Shown one piece after another: positions 33,472 to 44,008 of a stretch of DNA of 64,000 nt. The translations under genes and the position numbers were made by a program. The stretch covers positions 20,286,797 through 20,350,796 of the forward strand of contig NW_020313005.1 of the NCBI RefSeq assembly GCF_003265705.1, read 5' to 3'. The DNA is from Callorhinus ursinus (taxonomy: Eukaryota; Chordata; Mammalia; Carnivora; Otariidae). The notes below the pieces were generated by a model, which did no database searches, was not told where the DNA came from, and was given only the letters and a program-made list of their open reading frames with translations. Numbering within the stretch: position 1 is the first letter of the stretch; the number at the start of each line of letters is the position of its first letter.

Positions 33472-33573
33472 CTGGAGGTTTAATGACAGACTCTGACATC
33501 TCATTCCATGGCTGCCCCCATTGGACCCCTGCCCCATCACTCCCCAATCCCCAGACTCTCTCTGGCCTTACTC

Positions 33574-34144
33574 TTCTTTGCAAGGACGTGGATGGAACTA
33601 GAGGGTGTTATGCTGAGTGAAATAAGTCAATCAAGGAAAGACATGTATCATATGACCTCACTGATATGAGGAATTCTTAATCTCAGGAAAGAAACTGAGG
33701 GTTGCTGGAGTGGTGGGGGGTGGGAGGGATGGGGTGGCTGGGTGATAGACATTGGGGAGGGCATGTGCTATGGTGAGCACTGTGAATTGTGCAAGACTGT
33801 TGAATCACAGATCTGTACCTCTGAAACAAATAATGCAATATATGTTAAGGAAAAAAAAAAGAAGAAGAAGATAGCAGGAGGGGAAGAATAAAGGGGAGGA
33901 AATTGGAGGGGGAGACAAACCATGAGAGAGGATGGACTCTGAAAAACAAACTGAGGGTTTTAGAGGGGAGGGGGTGGGGGGATGGGTTAGCCTGGTGATG
34001 GGTATTAAAGAGGGCACGTATTGAATGGAGCACTGGGTATCACACACAATGAATCATGAAACACTACATCAAAAACTAATGATGTCAAAAACTAATGATG
34101 TAATATATGGTGAATTAACATAACAAGAAAAAATTTTTAAAAAA
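33574..34144 (+). mobile_element. Young L1 3' end, 5'-truncated
   Basis: Starts inside the ORF2-end/3' UTR (tctttgcaaggacgtggatg, tatgctgagtgaaataagtc), passes a G-rich block, gaagaagaag beside an A run, a second G-rich block, then gatgggtattaaagagggca and ggtgaattaacataacaaga, and ends in an A-rich tail. It is the sense counterpart of the antisense copy at 13.9 kb. A perfect 16-bp unit is duplicated in tandem at 34070-34101. Confidence 0.92.
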
Positions 34145-35811
34145 GGGATTCTTTTTATCTGAGGCCATGTGGTTAAAACAGAATCATCTCTGGGAGGGGA
34201 AGGGATCTCAAAGGGATCTCGGTGAGACGAGGGAGACAGAAGGAGAGGGGTGGCTGGAAAGGGCGGGAGGGGTAGGGGAGCCAGGGTCCCTGAGGTGGGT
34301 GGGGGCTCAGAGGCCTCGTTCCCTGGGAAGTCCAACCTAGGCAGAGGGAGGCCACCATTTTCTTTCTGCAAGCAGACCACACTGTGGCTTCCAAGGCTTG
34401 TACCTGGGATTTGAACTGACAAGTGCCATTTCCAGGGTCAAGAAACTCTGAAGTTGTGGCACAGGAAGAGCAAGAGGATGGCAAGAGCCTTTGAGTCGGG
34501 CTCTCTTCCCCTGAATGCTGTAACTAGAAGTCCTGAGTTTGGCCCCTGCTGCTTTGAAGCCTTGCCCTTTGTCCATTCTGAAGGGGATCAGGCAAACCCG
34601 GCTGAGCAGGTTAGGGCTGGGGCAGAGCCCTGAGAGGGCCCTGACCCAGGGCCTTTGTCCCCTGGAACAGCCAGAGTGCAACTATAAATCACACCTGCCC
34701 TGCTGTCCACGTTCCCCTCCTCCAGCAGAGAGGCTTGAGTTCTTCCGGGCGGGACTACAGGAGGGAGCCTCTTAGCCAGTGCTTGGGGAGGATGAATTCA
34801 GATGCTGGGAAAAAAGACAGCACAGAGCAGCAGGTGGGGAGTAAGCAGGGAGTAACCAGTCTGGGACAACTGCCTGGAATACACACCATTGCCACAGGCT
34901 TTTCTGTGCCAACCTGGGCCAGCTGCTGGGCTGACAGAGGCAAGCTGAGATCAGTCCTGGAGGAGCAGATCGTAGCAATGAGCCTGACGTTCATCACAGG
35001 GTAGGAAGACAGAGGCCAGGCGCTTGTGGGAGCAGGAATGGGTCAAAAGATGGGAAGTAAGTCAGAAGGCGGAAAATGGTCCAGGAAGAAGTCTGGGAAT
35101 AAGGCTGGGGGGCAGTTCATTCTGACCAAAGCCCGCCTGGCTGGTGTCATGTTGGATTGTTGGCTTTAAAAGAATAGGACCTAAACAGAAACCTAGCAGC
35201 TTCTCTCTAGGTATTTGGGGATGAATGTGCTCTACACCCATGGCTTTCTCATACCCTGAGGGGTTGCTGACACCCGTGCCAGTCTGTCCCCTGATCTCTT
35301 CCATTGTTACCCACCTTCCACGCACTATGCCTCTCTGTCACGGGGAACTCACATCCTTCTATTATCTTTACTCCTTTGAAACCCAAACTGTGGAGACAGA
35401 AAGGTTTAAGCATATTACCACCCACACTTAACCTTCATTTTACCCATAGTGTTGTAATCCATCTCCTGCTTCCAGGGGGAAGACATATGGCCTCCTTCTC
35501 CTTCTCCCTTTGGATATTGAGTGTTGGGGAGCTATTACCTGGATTAAAGGCCCACTGACAAGGGCGCTGTGGTTACCTAGAAATAGACCTGTAGGAGAGG
35601 TGCCTTCCAGATCAGAGTGGGGCTGATTGGTCTCCTGGGAAACTGGCCCCACCCATCCCCACCCACAGGACGTTTTAATTTAGGAATGGTAAATTGGGAT
35701 CTCCTCTAGCAAAATCATTTCTGGGGCACAGTCAGAGTTAGGTGGGAATCCCTCTGGGAAAAGAGAGGGTTCTCCATCTAAAGGAGAACCAAGGATATCT
35801 ATTTGTATTGA
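34145..35811. other. Unassigned GC-richer sequence, 1.7 kb
   Basis: SINE-free. Has a strong G-quadruplex motif at 34261-34278 and a C/G-rich part at 34500-34760 with a TATA-like ctataaatcacacc at 34682. Many short overlapping frames (up to 117 codons) occur on both strands, as expected for GC-rich noncoding DNA. No exon signature I can defend. Confidence 0.5.
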
Positions 35812-35845
35812 GAGGAAGAGAAAGAAAGAAGGAAAGAAAGAAGGA

Positions 35846-35889
<44 letters not shown>

Positions 35890-35901
35890 ANNNNNNNNNN
35901 A

Positions 35902-35945
<44 letters not shown>

Positions 35946-35957
35946 AAAAGAAAAAGA
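35812..35957 (+). repeat. (GAAA)n microsatellite with assembly gap
   Basis: A GAAA/GGAA tetranucleotide repeat runs on both sides of 10 N (35891-35900). The gap size is a placeholder, so true length is unknown. Open frames here are K/E-rich or F/L/S-rich artefacts. Confidence 0.97.
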
Positions 35958-37865
35958 CTGGCATGTGATGGGGAAGAATAAGGAATAATAAAGCATCGGT
36001 AATGACTGGGCCCCGTAATAACAACTTGTCTACGTTTTTCCAAGCTGCCATCTTTCACTGGAGAGTCAGTTATAGATGAATAGGAACTAAATAGGGCAGA
36101 AGAAAAGCATGGAGGAGGCAGTGGGGGTGGGATGAGTTCGAAGCAGTGGGGCTATACTTTTACGTATTTCCCGGCCAAAGACCAACTGGTAAAACCCTTT
36201 ATGATTCCTTGTCACAGGTTAGGAAACGTGTATGACTTGCCCTGCTGTCCTAGTGGTGCAGCCGCTTCCTTTACATCTCTTTGAGTCATGTCAGCACCTC
36301 CCGGGAAAGGCACCCTTGAACGTATGTTTGTGTGTTCCTTGAAGGCAACGGCCCACCGCCTCACCTAATACATCACATACAAGCAATGAACAAACTTGCC
36401 TAGCTCGAAGACTTTCCCGTGCTCCCCGGGCTCCTTTAATTTGGCTTCACGGTAGCCTCCGTTATGACATTCCTTGGCTGATGCTCCAAATCACCATTGC
36501 CATGTCTAATCTGGAAGCTCGTGGCTGGAGGAGTAAACCTTGTCTTCGCAGTTTCCCATCGACTAAGGTAGGGCACTGCGAGTGCTGGGGCTGGGCACGG
36601 AGACAGGCCTAGCAACTCCGGAGTTTTGGCCACAAGTTCTAACCGAAGCGGCTTCGTAAAGGACCCACATGCCGATTGTCGTGCTCATGCATTGCACGGC
36701 AAGAGGGAAACTAAATCTGGCCACTGATGCCCAAAGAGGTTTGGGGAAAAGTTTTTGCAGCCAGAACTGGGACTTTCCTTGCGGTTGGACTCAGCCAATC
36801 AGAGTTTTGCCTGATGATGTAATGCTCTGCAAACAAGTTTTATTGGTGGGAAAGCTCTTAGGTGTTGTGAGGGTGTAGAGTTTCCACTGCAGCTCAGGGA
36901 AAATTGTCTGTGGCTTCATTTAAGGTTGTCCTGAATTCCATCGTGCTTATATTTCCAACCAAGCTGAGCTTATATTTGGCACTTGTTAAAAATTGGGAAA
37001 TCCAGAAACTTTCTTTTGTTCTGATGTCAAAAGCTGCAGATTCCTCCACGGCTGCTATTTTGCTGTCTGTATCTTCAACAAGGGGCCTTAGGAAGCTGAC
37101 CAGCAGAGCATCGGTCACAACAGTGGGCAGGAAATGATGCTACCGCAGGTCAGGCTGTAGAAAGGACTCTCTTGGGGGTGGGGGGAAGACATTATGCAGG
37201 CATATGTTTCCATCTGATGAATTCGCAGGCACACACATGCCTGAAGTCCGCTCTGCACAGAGATGCAGCACTAAAAATAGCTCAGAGCCGATTTCCCTCT
37301 TTTCCAATGTATCATCCCCAGCTCTAGTGCCTTTCCTCCCCCAGACAGAGCCCCTGCTGTCTGCCAGCCTGGGCTGGAATTAGCACACCGGCGTCTGCGA
37401 GACTCGGCATCCCTGCTGGTGGAGGCTGATGAGGGTCCAGCTGAGCTCTAGCGGCAGTTGTGTGGCCCTCGGTCACCTGCATCCAGGAGGCTGGGAGCAC
37501 CCACCCCTAACCACCCATGAGAGGGATGTCAGCCACTGACTCACTCTCTCTATTGTTTCGGACAGCAAGCTATTCCTGCCCTCACCACTTCTCCACCACA
37601 CTGCAGCCTTTCCCTCTGGATACTCGGCCCCACCCTCACCTCTTCAGGAAGACTCAGAGGAGCTCCACACCTCGCTTCAGTCCTTCCAACCCTTCATCCG
37701 ATTCCTTTTCCCCAGCTTTTATCTTTACCACCCTCTTCCCAAATATGTGACAAGTACGGCAGTCTCAAACTGTGTTAGGGACTCATGAGTATGTTTGTGT
37801 ATTTCAGCTCTTTGAGATTCTCTGTGCTAACTATATTTACTTCCCCCCCTCAACCCCCCGTAACA
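35958..37865. other. Unassigned unique sequence, 1.9 kb
   Basis: SINE-free, with scattered CpG. Overlapping frames on both strands at 36894-37137 (74 and 77 codons) have no known domain. The 37320-37520 part is GC-rich (cagacagagcccctgctgtc and similar). Good candidate ground for conserved noncoding elements, but this cannot be judged from one sequence. Confidence 0.45.
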
Positions 37866-37920
37866 GTAGAAACAGCACGGGGCTTGGACTTGAATGCCCT
37901 GGGAAGAAAAACTGGGATCA
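37866..37920 (+). mobile_element. MIR SINE, 5' part (split)
   Basis: aacagcacggggcttggact followed by tgaatgccctgg is sense MIR head text. The 3' part resumes after the SINE at 38150. Confidence 0.6.
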
Positions 37921-38137
37921 GGGGCGCCTGGGTGGCTCAGTCGGTTAAGCGTCCGACTCTTGATTTCGGCCCAGGTCATGATCTCAGGGGTGCAGGATCC
38001 AGCTGCTGCATCAGGCTCCGTGCTCAAATGGGGAGTCGGCTTTGAGATTCTCTCTCTCCCTCTTCCTCTGCCCCTCCCCCTACTCACGTGTGCACTCTCT
38101 CTCTCTCAAATAAATAAATACATAAATAAAATCTTTT
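37921..38137 (+). mobile_element. Can-SINE inserted in a MIR
   Basis: Sense SINE (ggggcgcctgggtggctcag, cggttaagcgtccgactctt) ending aaataaataaatacataaat with A/T tail. Flanks aaaactgggatca and aaaattggggtcg are a decayed target duplication. Confidence 0.94.
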
Positions 38138-38149
38138 TTAAAAATTGGG

Positions 38150-38250
38150 GTCGTAATGGGGTCGTTATATTACAGGGGTTTTGTAGGATTAAATGAGATC
38201 ATGTATACCTGGCACAGAGTAGGAACTTAATAAATATTAGTTGAGTCTGA
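38150..38250 (+). mobile_element. MIR SINE, 3' part
   Basis: ttttgtaggattaaatgaga, tcatgtatacctggcacaga, gtaggaacttaataaatatt: the sense MIR 3' end, continuing the piece before the SINE. Confidence 0.8.
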
Positions 38251-38438
38251 GGGACGCCTGGGTGGCTCAGTCGGTTAAGCATCTGTCTTCGGCTCAGTCA
38301 TGATCCCAGGGTCCTGGGATTGAGCCCGGCATCGGGCTCCCTGCTCAGCGGGGAGCCTGCTTCTCCCTCTGCCTCTGTCCCTCTGTTCCTGTTCTCTCTT
38401 ACTGAAATAAATAGATAAACAAAATTTAGTTGAATCTG
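38239..38438 (+). mobile_element. Can-SINE with 12-bp TSD
   Basis: SINE body 38251-38426. tagttgagtctg (38239-38250) and tagttgaatctg (38427-38438) flank it with one mismatch. The tail lacks a long A run. Confidence 0.95.
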
Positions 38439-38489
38439 CATCCTAGAATGTGAACTCCAGACATCCCCTTTCTCCTATATACATGTTTC

Positions 38490-38765
38490 TATTTTCCCCA
38501 GTGCCTAGTCCTATCAGGACAGGGACTTTTTTTTTTTTAAGATTTTATTTATTTATTTGAGAGAGAATGAATGAGAGCATGAGCAGGGGGAGGAGCAGAG
38601 GGGACAGAGAGGGAGAAGCAGACTCCCCGACAAGCAGGGAGCCCGATGTGGGACTCAATCCCAGGACCCCGGGATCTTGACCTGAGCCGACAGCAGATGC
38701 TTAATCAACCAAGCCACCCAGGCGTCCCAGGACAGGGACATTTAATAAACGCCAACTGACATGCC
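38490..38765 (+). mobile_element. L2 3' end split by a SINE
   Basis: ccccagtgcctagtcctatc before the SINE and tttaataaacgccaactgac after it together make a sense L2 terminus (cccagtgcctagcac... to ...caataaatg pattern). Short. Confidence 0.55.
38515..38739 (-). mobile_element. Can-SINE with 12-bp TSD
   Basis: Antisense SINE at 38527-38727; CAGGACAGGGAC is perfect at 38515-38526 and 38728-38739. Only about 100 bp from the sense SINE at 38251, forming an inverted pair. Confidence 0.96.
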
Positions 38766-39554
38766 TTGATTTTTAAGATACCTCTTCAGCTCTGACATCC
38801 TTAGCAAATGAGTAATTTGGGGCATCAAGAAACTACAGTGACAATGAGATGGCGCCGTTGATAACAAAGCTTGTGCATCCTGTGACCCCCGCAGGTTGGG
38901 AGGGGGAGAGTGAATGACTTTCAGCGCCCAGGCAAAGCAAAACTTCAGTGAGCACATTGTGATGCTCCCCCTTGCCACTAGGAAGGACCTTTCTCCTACT
39001 CTTTCCTTTTTCTCTTCCGACCTGCTTTTACTCCCAGCAGACTTTCGGCTGATTAATGCCTACAGAGGTGTTAACGGATACGGATGCGGCACCGCTGATA
39101 CGCGGTAGCTGATACCGGCCGACGGACCCAACTCACCTTGTCCGGCTGGCCCTTCCACCTCGTCCACAAAGCAGCTTCTAAACATGGAAACGCTTTGCAA
39201 GCCCCAAGGAAACCTTTCAGCTGGGATGACATGGGTTGGGGGAGAGCCAGGGAGAGGGGCTGATCCTCCCTGAAAGGCCAGCGAAGAACATGGCCGCTCA
39301 GATGCAGAGGAGGTTTCCTGGGCCTCCTCACCCCGCCCCTTCTGGTCCTTCATCTGTTGCCAGGAGGCCAAACCACCCAAGCTCAGTCTACTGGGCCTGT
39401 CTCGGCCTCTAAAATCACTGTACTTCTTACAAGCTTCCCGGCAGGGTCATTTTCAGAAGTCTGACCATTCCAGATAACCCTGCCCACTTAGCCTCCTAAT
39501 CCCTGAGTACCAGGCAGGAACACCTCTTCCTGAAAGGTTCCTGGTCTTGTTGTA
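38766..39554. other. Unassigned sequence with a CpG cluster
   Basis: About 790 bp. 39071-39150 holds 11 CpG in 80 bp, including two copies of gctgatac. Antisense frames of 86 and 106 codons cross it without recognised domains. Confidence 0.5.
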
Positions 39555-39788
39555 CAAACTTCTCATTCTTTTTTTTTTTTTTTAAGATTTTATTTATTTA
39601 TTTGAAAGAGTGTGTGAGCGAGAGAGAGCAGGAGTGAGGGGCGGGGCAGAGGCAGAGGGAGAAGTAAGCTCCCTGCTGAGCGGGGAGCCCCAGTGGGGCT
39701 TGATCCTGGGACTCCAGATCATGACCTGAGCGCAAGGCGGACACTTAATTGACTGAGCCACCCAGGCGCCTCCAAACTTCTCATTCTT
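39555..39788 (-). mobile_element. Can-SINE with perfect 16-bp TSD
   Basis: Antisense SINE at 39571-39772; CAAACTTCTCATTCTT repeats perfectly at 39555-39570 and 39773-39788. Recent insertion by that criterion. Confidence 0.97.
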
Positions 39789-40005
39789 GTTAACAGGGTA
39801 CTTGTACAACCCTGAGTGAGTGCTCCTTTACATCTTATGTCCTGACACCTCATTTGTGTCACCCTAATCCCAGGTATGAGAGTTGCTAGATGGGTACACA
39901 TGCACACACTCCTCGCTTTTCAACTACTTTGGGGCATTTAGAACACATCCCTGATCACTGCTTTATTTGGTCCACATTAGAACCATATTAGAATTTGGAA
40001 TCTTT

Positions 40006-40170
40006 GGGGGCGCCTGGGTGGCTCAGGTCACGATCTCAGGGTCCTGGGATTGAGCCCCGCATTGGGTTCCTTGCTCAGTGGGGAGTCTGCTTCTCCCTCT
40101 CCCTCTGCAGCACCCCTTGCTTGTGCTTTCGCGCTCTCTCTCTCTGACAAATAAATAAAATTAAAAAAAA
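40006..40170 (+). mobile_element. Can-SINE with internal head deletion
   Basis: Head gggggcgcctgggtggctcag joins directly to gtcacgatctcagggtcctg. About 25 bases normally lying between two ggctcag copies (the cggttaagcgtctgccttc part) are missing, as if lost by slippage between those direct repeats. The rest is normal. Confidence 0.92.
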
Positions 40171-40198
40171 ATAAAGTAAAAAATTCAAACTTTTCTTA

Positions 40199-40438
40199 AA
40201 AGTGTTCTTTGTGTCTGGGGGCGCCTGGGTGGCTCAGTCGGTTGAGTGTCTGACTCCTGGTTTCTGCTCAGGTCATGATCTCGCAGTCGTGAGATGGAGC
40301 ATGTCAGGCTCTGCGCTTGGTTCGGAATCTGTTTCAGATTTTTTCTCCCTCCCCCCTCTGCCTCTCCTGCTTGTGTGCATGCACTCTCTCTCTCAAATAA
40401 ATAAATAAAATCTTTTTTTTTTAAGTGTTCTCTGTGTT
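40199..40438 (+). mobile_element. Can-SINE with 16-bp TSD
   Basis: Sense SINE at 40215-40422. Flanks aaagtgttctttgtgt (40199-40214) and taagtgttctctgtgt (40423-40438) differ at two positions. Tandem with the deleted SINE about 45 bp upstream. Confidence 0.95.
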
Positions 40439-41691
40439 TTAAAATATCTTTCAAGGAGACAAAACATGAGGGTTTGGGTTTTCACCCATTGTAGTCAAAA
40501 AACCAGTAGCAGTTTCTTGGTAAATAAGGATCACTTGGCCAGTCTAGGTGTTTTCTCCCACCTTACTTCTCCGTGTCGGCAGCTGATGATATCAACCCTC
40601 CCTACACGGCTATGCCCAGTAGGAAAGGGTGGGTGGAAGATTCATGTAGCTATTTAAAGGCTCTCTTGGAAAAGCCTTTCTGAACTGATGTACCAGTTCT
40701 GTTAGGAGCCGTGGTCCTAGCTCACCAAACATGCTTTGCTTCGGGCACTGATGCCTTGTATCCCTAGGTCCAACTCTACCCCATTCTCAAGCCAGGGCAG
40801 ACCAAGGTAGGCAAGAGAGAAACTGGCTCATCTGTAGATCTTGTTCTCCTAGACCTGGTATTCACTTTATCAGAGGTGAGGCCCTAGGTGCCATCTACCC
40901 CCAGAGCTGCAATCTCCCTTCCTCTTTTATCCTTGCCTGCAGTGACTGGGTTATTTTCCTTATTTTCCTCACATGTATTCCAGACCTCCTTCTGGGGTGA
41001 CACTTGTTGTAAAGCCCTCTCCCTCAGTAGGACCCTGGCACTATATCAGACTACTTGCTGGGGTCCTGACCCAGCCATTCAGATCACCTGGAATGACTGC
41101 AGCCTCCCTGATGTCAAGCATCTATCCCCACTGTGTCTCCACAGTTTGCCCCAGTCTACGACTGGAATGATGCCTGGTGCAGCCTTAACTACTCACAGTG
41201 CTGGTTCCTGATTTAGGTTGTGGGCTCTTCTTATGGGCCAAGGTACTGCTGAGTACATTTCTGTTGTCTGTCTTATCCATGGCCATTTAAATGCAAGTGA
41301 CTACATGTCATAACCTGCACTTGAGTCTTGAGAGTCAGACTCAAACGGTAGCACACAGTTGAAGCGAATTGCTCCAATCCCAGTTCCATCCCCACTCCTT
41401 CTTGGCTTTCTATTCTGACATTAATGTCTGCCTTTGGCATTGCCCTAATCTGGCAGCCTCATTAACTTTTTCATCCTATTTGGACCTGGCTTTCCTCCCC
41501 GGTTTCTAGCCAGCTCACCCGTCTGCCTGGTATTTCCACTGTCTCGGGGAGAGATCCGTGTTGCACCTCTGAGTCCTTCTGAAGCCCACATTCCTTCTCC
41601 TGGCCAGGCTTGTCAGGTCCCAGCCCTCAGTCTTCTGTCCCTTCTGACCATGGCTGAGACTCGCCTTTATGCATTAAAGAGCTAGAGAGAG
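40439..41691. other. Unassigned unique sequence, 1.25 kb
   Basis: C/T-richer sequence with a 107-codon plus frame at 40888-41211 lacking any known domain. It contains candidate splice-like sites but no codon signal I trust. Confidence 0.45.
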
Positions 41692-41959
41692 AACAGGACT
41701 CCTTTAGTTTACTTTAGTTTTTTAAAGATTTATTTATTTATATGAGAGAAATAGAGAGAGAGAGAAAGAGAGAGAGCGAGCTTGAGTGGGGGAGGGGCAG
41801 AGGGTGAGGGAGAGAATCTCAAGCAGACTCCCTGACGAGTGTGGAACTCGACTCGGGGCTCAATCCCACGACCCCAAGATTATGACCTGAGCTGAAACCA
41901 AGAGTTGGACGCTCAACTGACTGAGACACCCAGGTGCCCCAAAACAGGACTCCTTTAGT
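41692..41959 (-). mobile_element. Can-SINE with perfect 17-bp TSD
   Basis: Antisense SINE at 41709-41942; AACAGGACTCCTTTAGT at 41692-41708 and 41943-41959. The tail complement carries an expanded (GA)n part. Confidence 0.97.
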
Positions 41960-42005
41960 CTTGGCCTCTTCTTTTCCCTGTGTCCACCCCAACAACCCCC
42001 CCGCA

Positions 42006-42093
42006 ACACACACACACGCGCACACACACACACACACACAGCCAAGCCCATTGTGGACTCTTTTAAAAATGTAGCAAGCACACAACCACATAT

Positions 42094-42140
<47 letters not shown>
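42006..42140. repeat. Facing (CA)n and (GT)n microsatellites
   Basis: (CA)n with a short CGCG interruption at 42006-42040 and (TG)n at 42096-42140, separated by about 55 bp. The two are complementary and could pair as a hairpin. Confidence 0.93.
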
Positions 42141-42141
42141 T

Positions 42142-42499
42142 TAAAAAATCAGTCCTAAAATCATTTACTTGTCATACTGTAGATTTTGATTTTTGGATGA
42201 GGAAACATACTCACCATATGTGAATGTGACTCACCAGATATCCCATAGAGTCCCCCACATTTCCCAGCGTCTCTTGCAGCTAGAAGAGGGCTGTGTGCAA
42301 GTTCTCACCCATATACTATGAATGGGAGTGTCTCCTCTATCTCTGTTTTCCCCTGCATTTATCTTGATAGCACATTGAGATGGATCTCTGAGCTCTCTGA
42401 CAAAGAGATGGCCCCACTGACCCACAATGGATTTCACGTGAATAAGAAATACACCTTTGGTCTGTTACGTCATTAAGATTTTAGGATTTTGTTTGTCAT
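42142..42499. other. Unassigned sequence
   Basis: About 360 bp between a microsatellite and a SINE. It reads like the middle of an old antisense LTR (gtgactcaccagatatccca, ctgtgtgcaagttctcaccc), but I cannot assign a family. Confidence 0.4.
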
Positions 42500-42741
42500 T
42501 ACAGTACTGTTTTTTTTTAATTCCAATTTATTTTTTTATTTTTTTTTAAGATTTTGTTTATTTATTTGACAGAGAAAGAGAGCACAAGTAGGCAGAGAGG
42601 CAGGCAGAGGGAGAGGGAGAAGCAGACTCCCTGTGAGCAGAGAGCCCAACATGGGGCTCGATCCCAGGACCCTGGGATCATGACCTGAGCTGAAGGCAGA
42701 TGCTTAACCGACTGAGCCACCCAGGCACCCCTACAGTACTG
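42500..42741 (-). mobile_element. Can-SINE with 10-bp TSD
   Basis: Antisense SINE at 42510-42731; TACAGTACTG at 42500-42509 and 42732-42741. A long T-rich tail complement (about 42510-42550). Confidence 0.95.
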
Positions 42742-42829
42742 CTTAACATTACTCTGACTAATGCAGTATAGAAACCCTAACCAAGTGTGGAGGTTTGTTC
42801 CTGCTTCTACCACCACCCAAGAATTGCCT

Positions 42830-43150
42830 TTTAAATCACTTAAAATGTATACAAACCATATGTGCTTATTATGGAAAATTATAAAATACAAATATACTAA
42901 AAAGAAGAAAGTAAAAATCATCTATAATTCTGTTAGCTAGAAATAAATACTGTTAAAATTTTGGTGTCTATACTTTGCATTTTTTTCTAAGTATATATAC
43001 ATGCATATTACATATTATTCTGGAATCTACTTTTGTATTTGACAAAATATTCTGTATATTTTCCCACAGCAATAAAGATTATTCTAGAACACAGTCCTTA
43101 ATCATTGCATAGCTTTGCATTATGGCTCTATCATAATTTATCTCTTGTTG
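42830..43150 (-). mobile_element. Old L1 3' UTR-like remnant
   Basis: ggaaaattataaaatacaaa, aaaatcatctataattctgt, tttcccacagcaataaagat and agctttgcattatggctcta follow a common ancient mammalian LINE 3' region (L1ME-like). The family and strand are guesses from memory. Confidence 0.5.
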
Positions 43151-43514
43151 GAGAGTCTACTGTCTTCCTCTGCCTAAATTGCTTCAGTAACATTTCTGCT
43201 CCTTTTCTACATATTTTATCCCTTACTTCCCCTCCCACTCACAGACTGGCTCTTCATCATCTACATTCATAAAATGCAAATGAGACAATCCAAAAATAAT
43301 TAAAGTGGCCATGAAATTCACAAGGTGATATTTTTGGATAGGGAAGGAAGAAGCAAAGTTTTTGCAATGTATTCATCCTCTTAATTATTATTATTGTTAT
43401 TCTTATCCTTATTTGCTTGGGAAATATTGGTTTTTATTCTGAGTAGTAAAAACTGCCTCAGAGGGAGCCAAGGAGATGTCAGGATACAAAGTAAAAGGAA
43501 GCCGTTTAAATTAA
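43151..43514. other. Unassigned AT-rich sequence
   Basis: About 360 bp with an attattattattgttattctt low-complexity run near 43386. Nothing else recognised. Confidence 0.5.
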
Positions 43515-44008
43515 GATTGGGTTTGGCTGCAAGAAATGAAAAACACAACAAACTCTAATTAACAGTAGCTGAAACAAGCAGAAGTTTATTATTTTGCTCT
43601 TGTACTAAAGTCGGGAGGTAGGCACTCCCATATGGTACTCCACAGAGTATCAAAGATCCAGACTTCTACTAGCCCTCCTGAGCCTCCCCCACCCATTCTC
43701 AAGGTCACTTTACAAGGTCCAAATTGTTGCTTTAACTCTAGCCATCACATCTACATTCCATCCAGAGGAGAAAATGTGAAGGAAGGAGAAGAAAATGTCA
43801 CTCTTTGAAAATGCACTTTTTTTGGTAAATTGCACATACCATGTTTGCTTATTCACCTGGCCACCTTTAGATGCATGGGAGGCTTGGAAATGTAGTGTTT
43901 ATCTTCAGCGTCCACGTACCCAGATAAAAATTGAGGGTGCTATTACTATAGAAGAAGGGGAAAATGGATATCAGATATTGGGACACAACCAGATATCTCT
44001 GCCATTGG
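43515..44008 (-). mobile_element. Ancient mammalian LTR (MaLR/ERVL-like), antisense
   Basis: Antisense order of a common mammalian LTR: cagtagctgaaacaagcaga, agtttattattttgctcttg, ccatcacatctacattccat, ggaggcttggaaatgtagtg, cccagataaaaattgagggt and a terminal atatctctgccat. Frames of 76 and 71 codons overlap and are not genes. Related, in the other orientation, to the elements at 48.4 and 49.1 kb. Confidence 0.68.

Noticed and set aside
34682..34695. TATA-like word considered as a promoter
   Set aside because: A single AT word in GC-rich DNA without initiator, CpG island or downstream gene is not enough to annotate a promoter.
35738..36058. F/L/S repeat frames resembling a multi-pass protein
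   Set aside because: Antisense of the (GAAA)n microsatellite and its N gap.
40888..41211. 107-codon frame considered as an exon
   Set aside because: No known domain and no consistent splice sites; a second frame overlaps it. Kept as unassigned.
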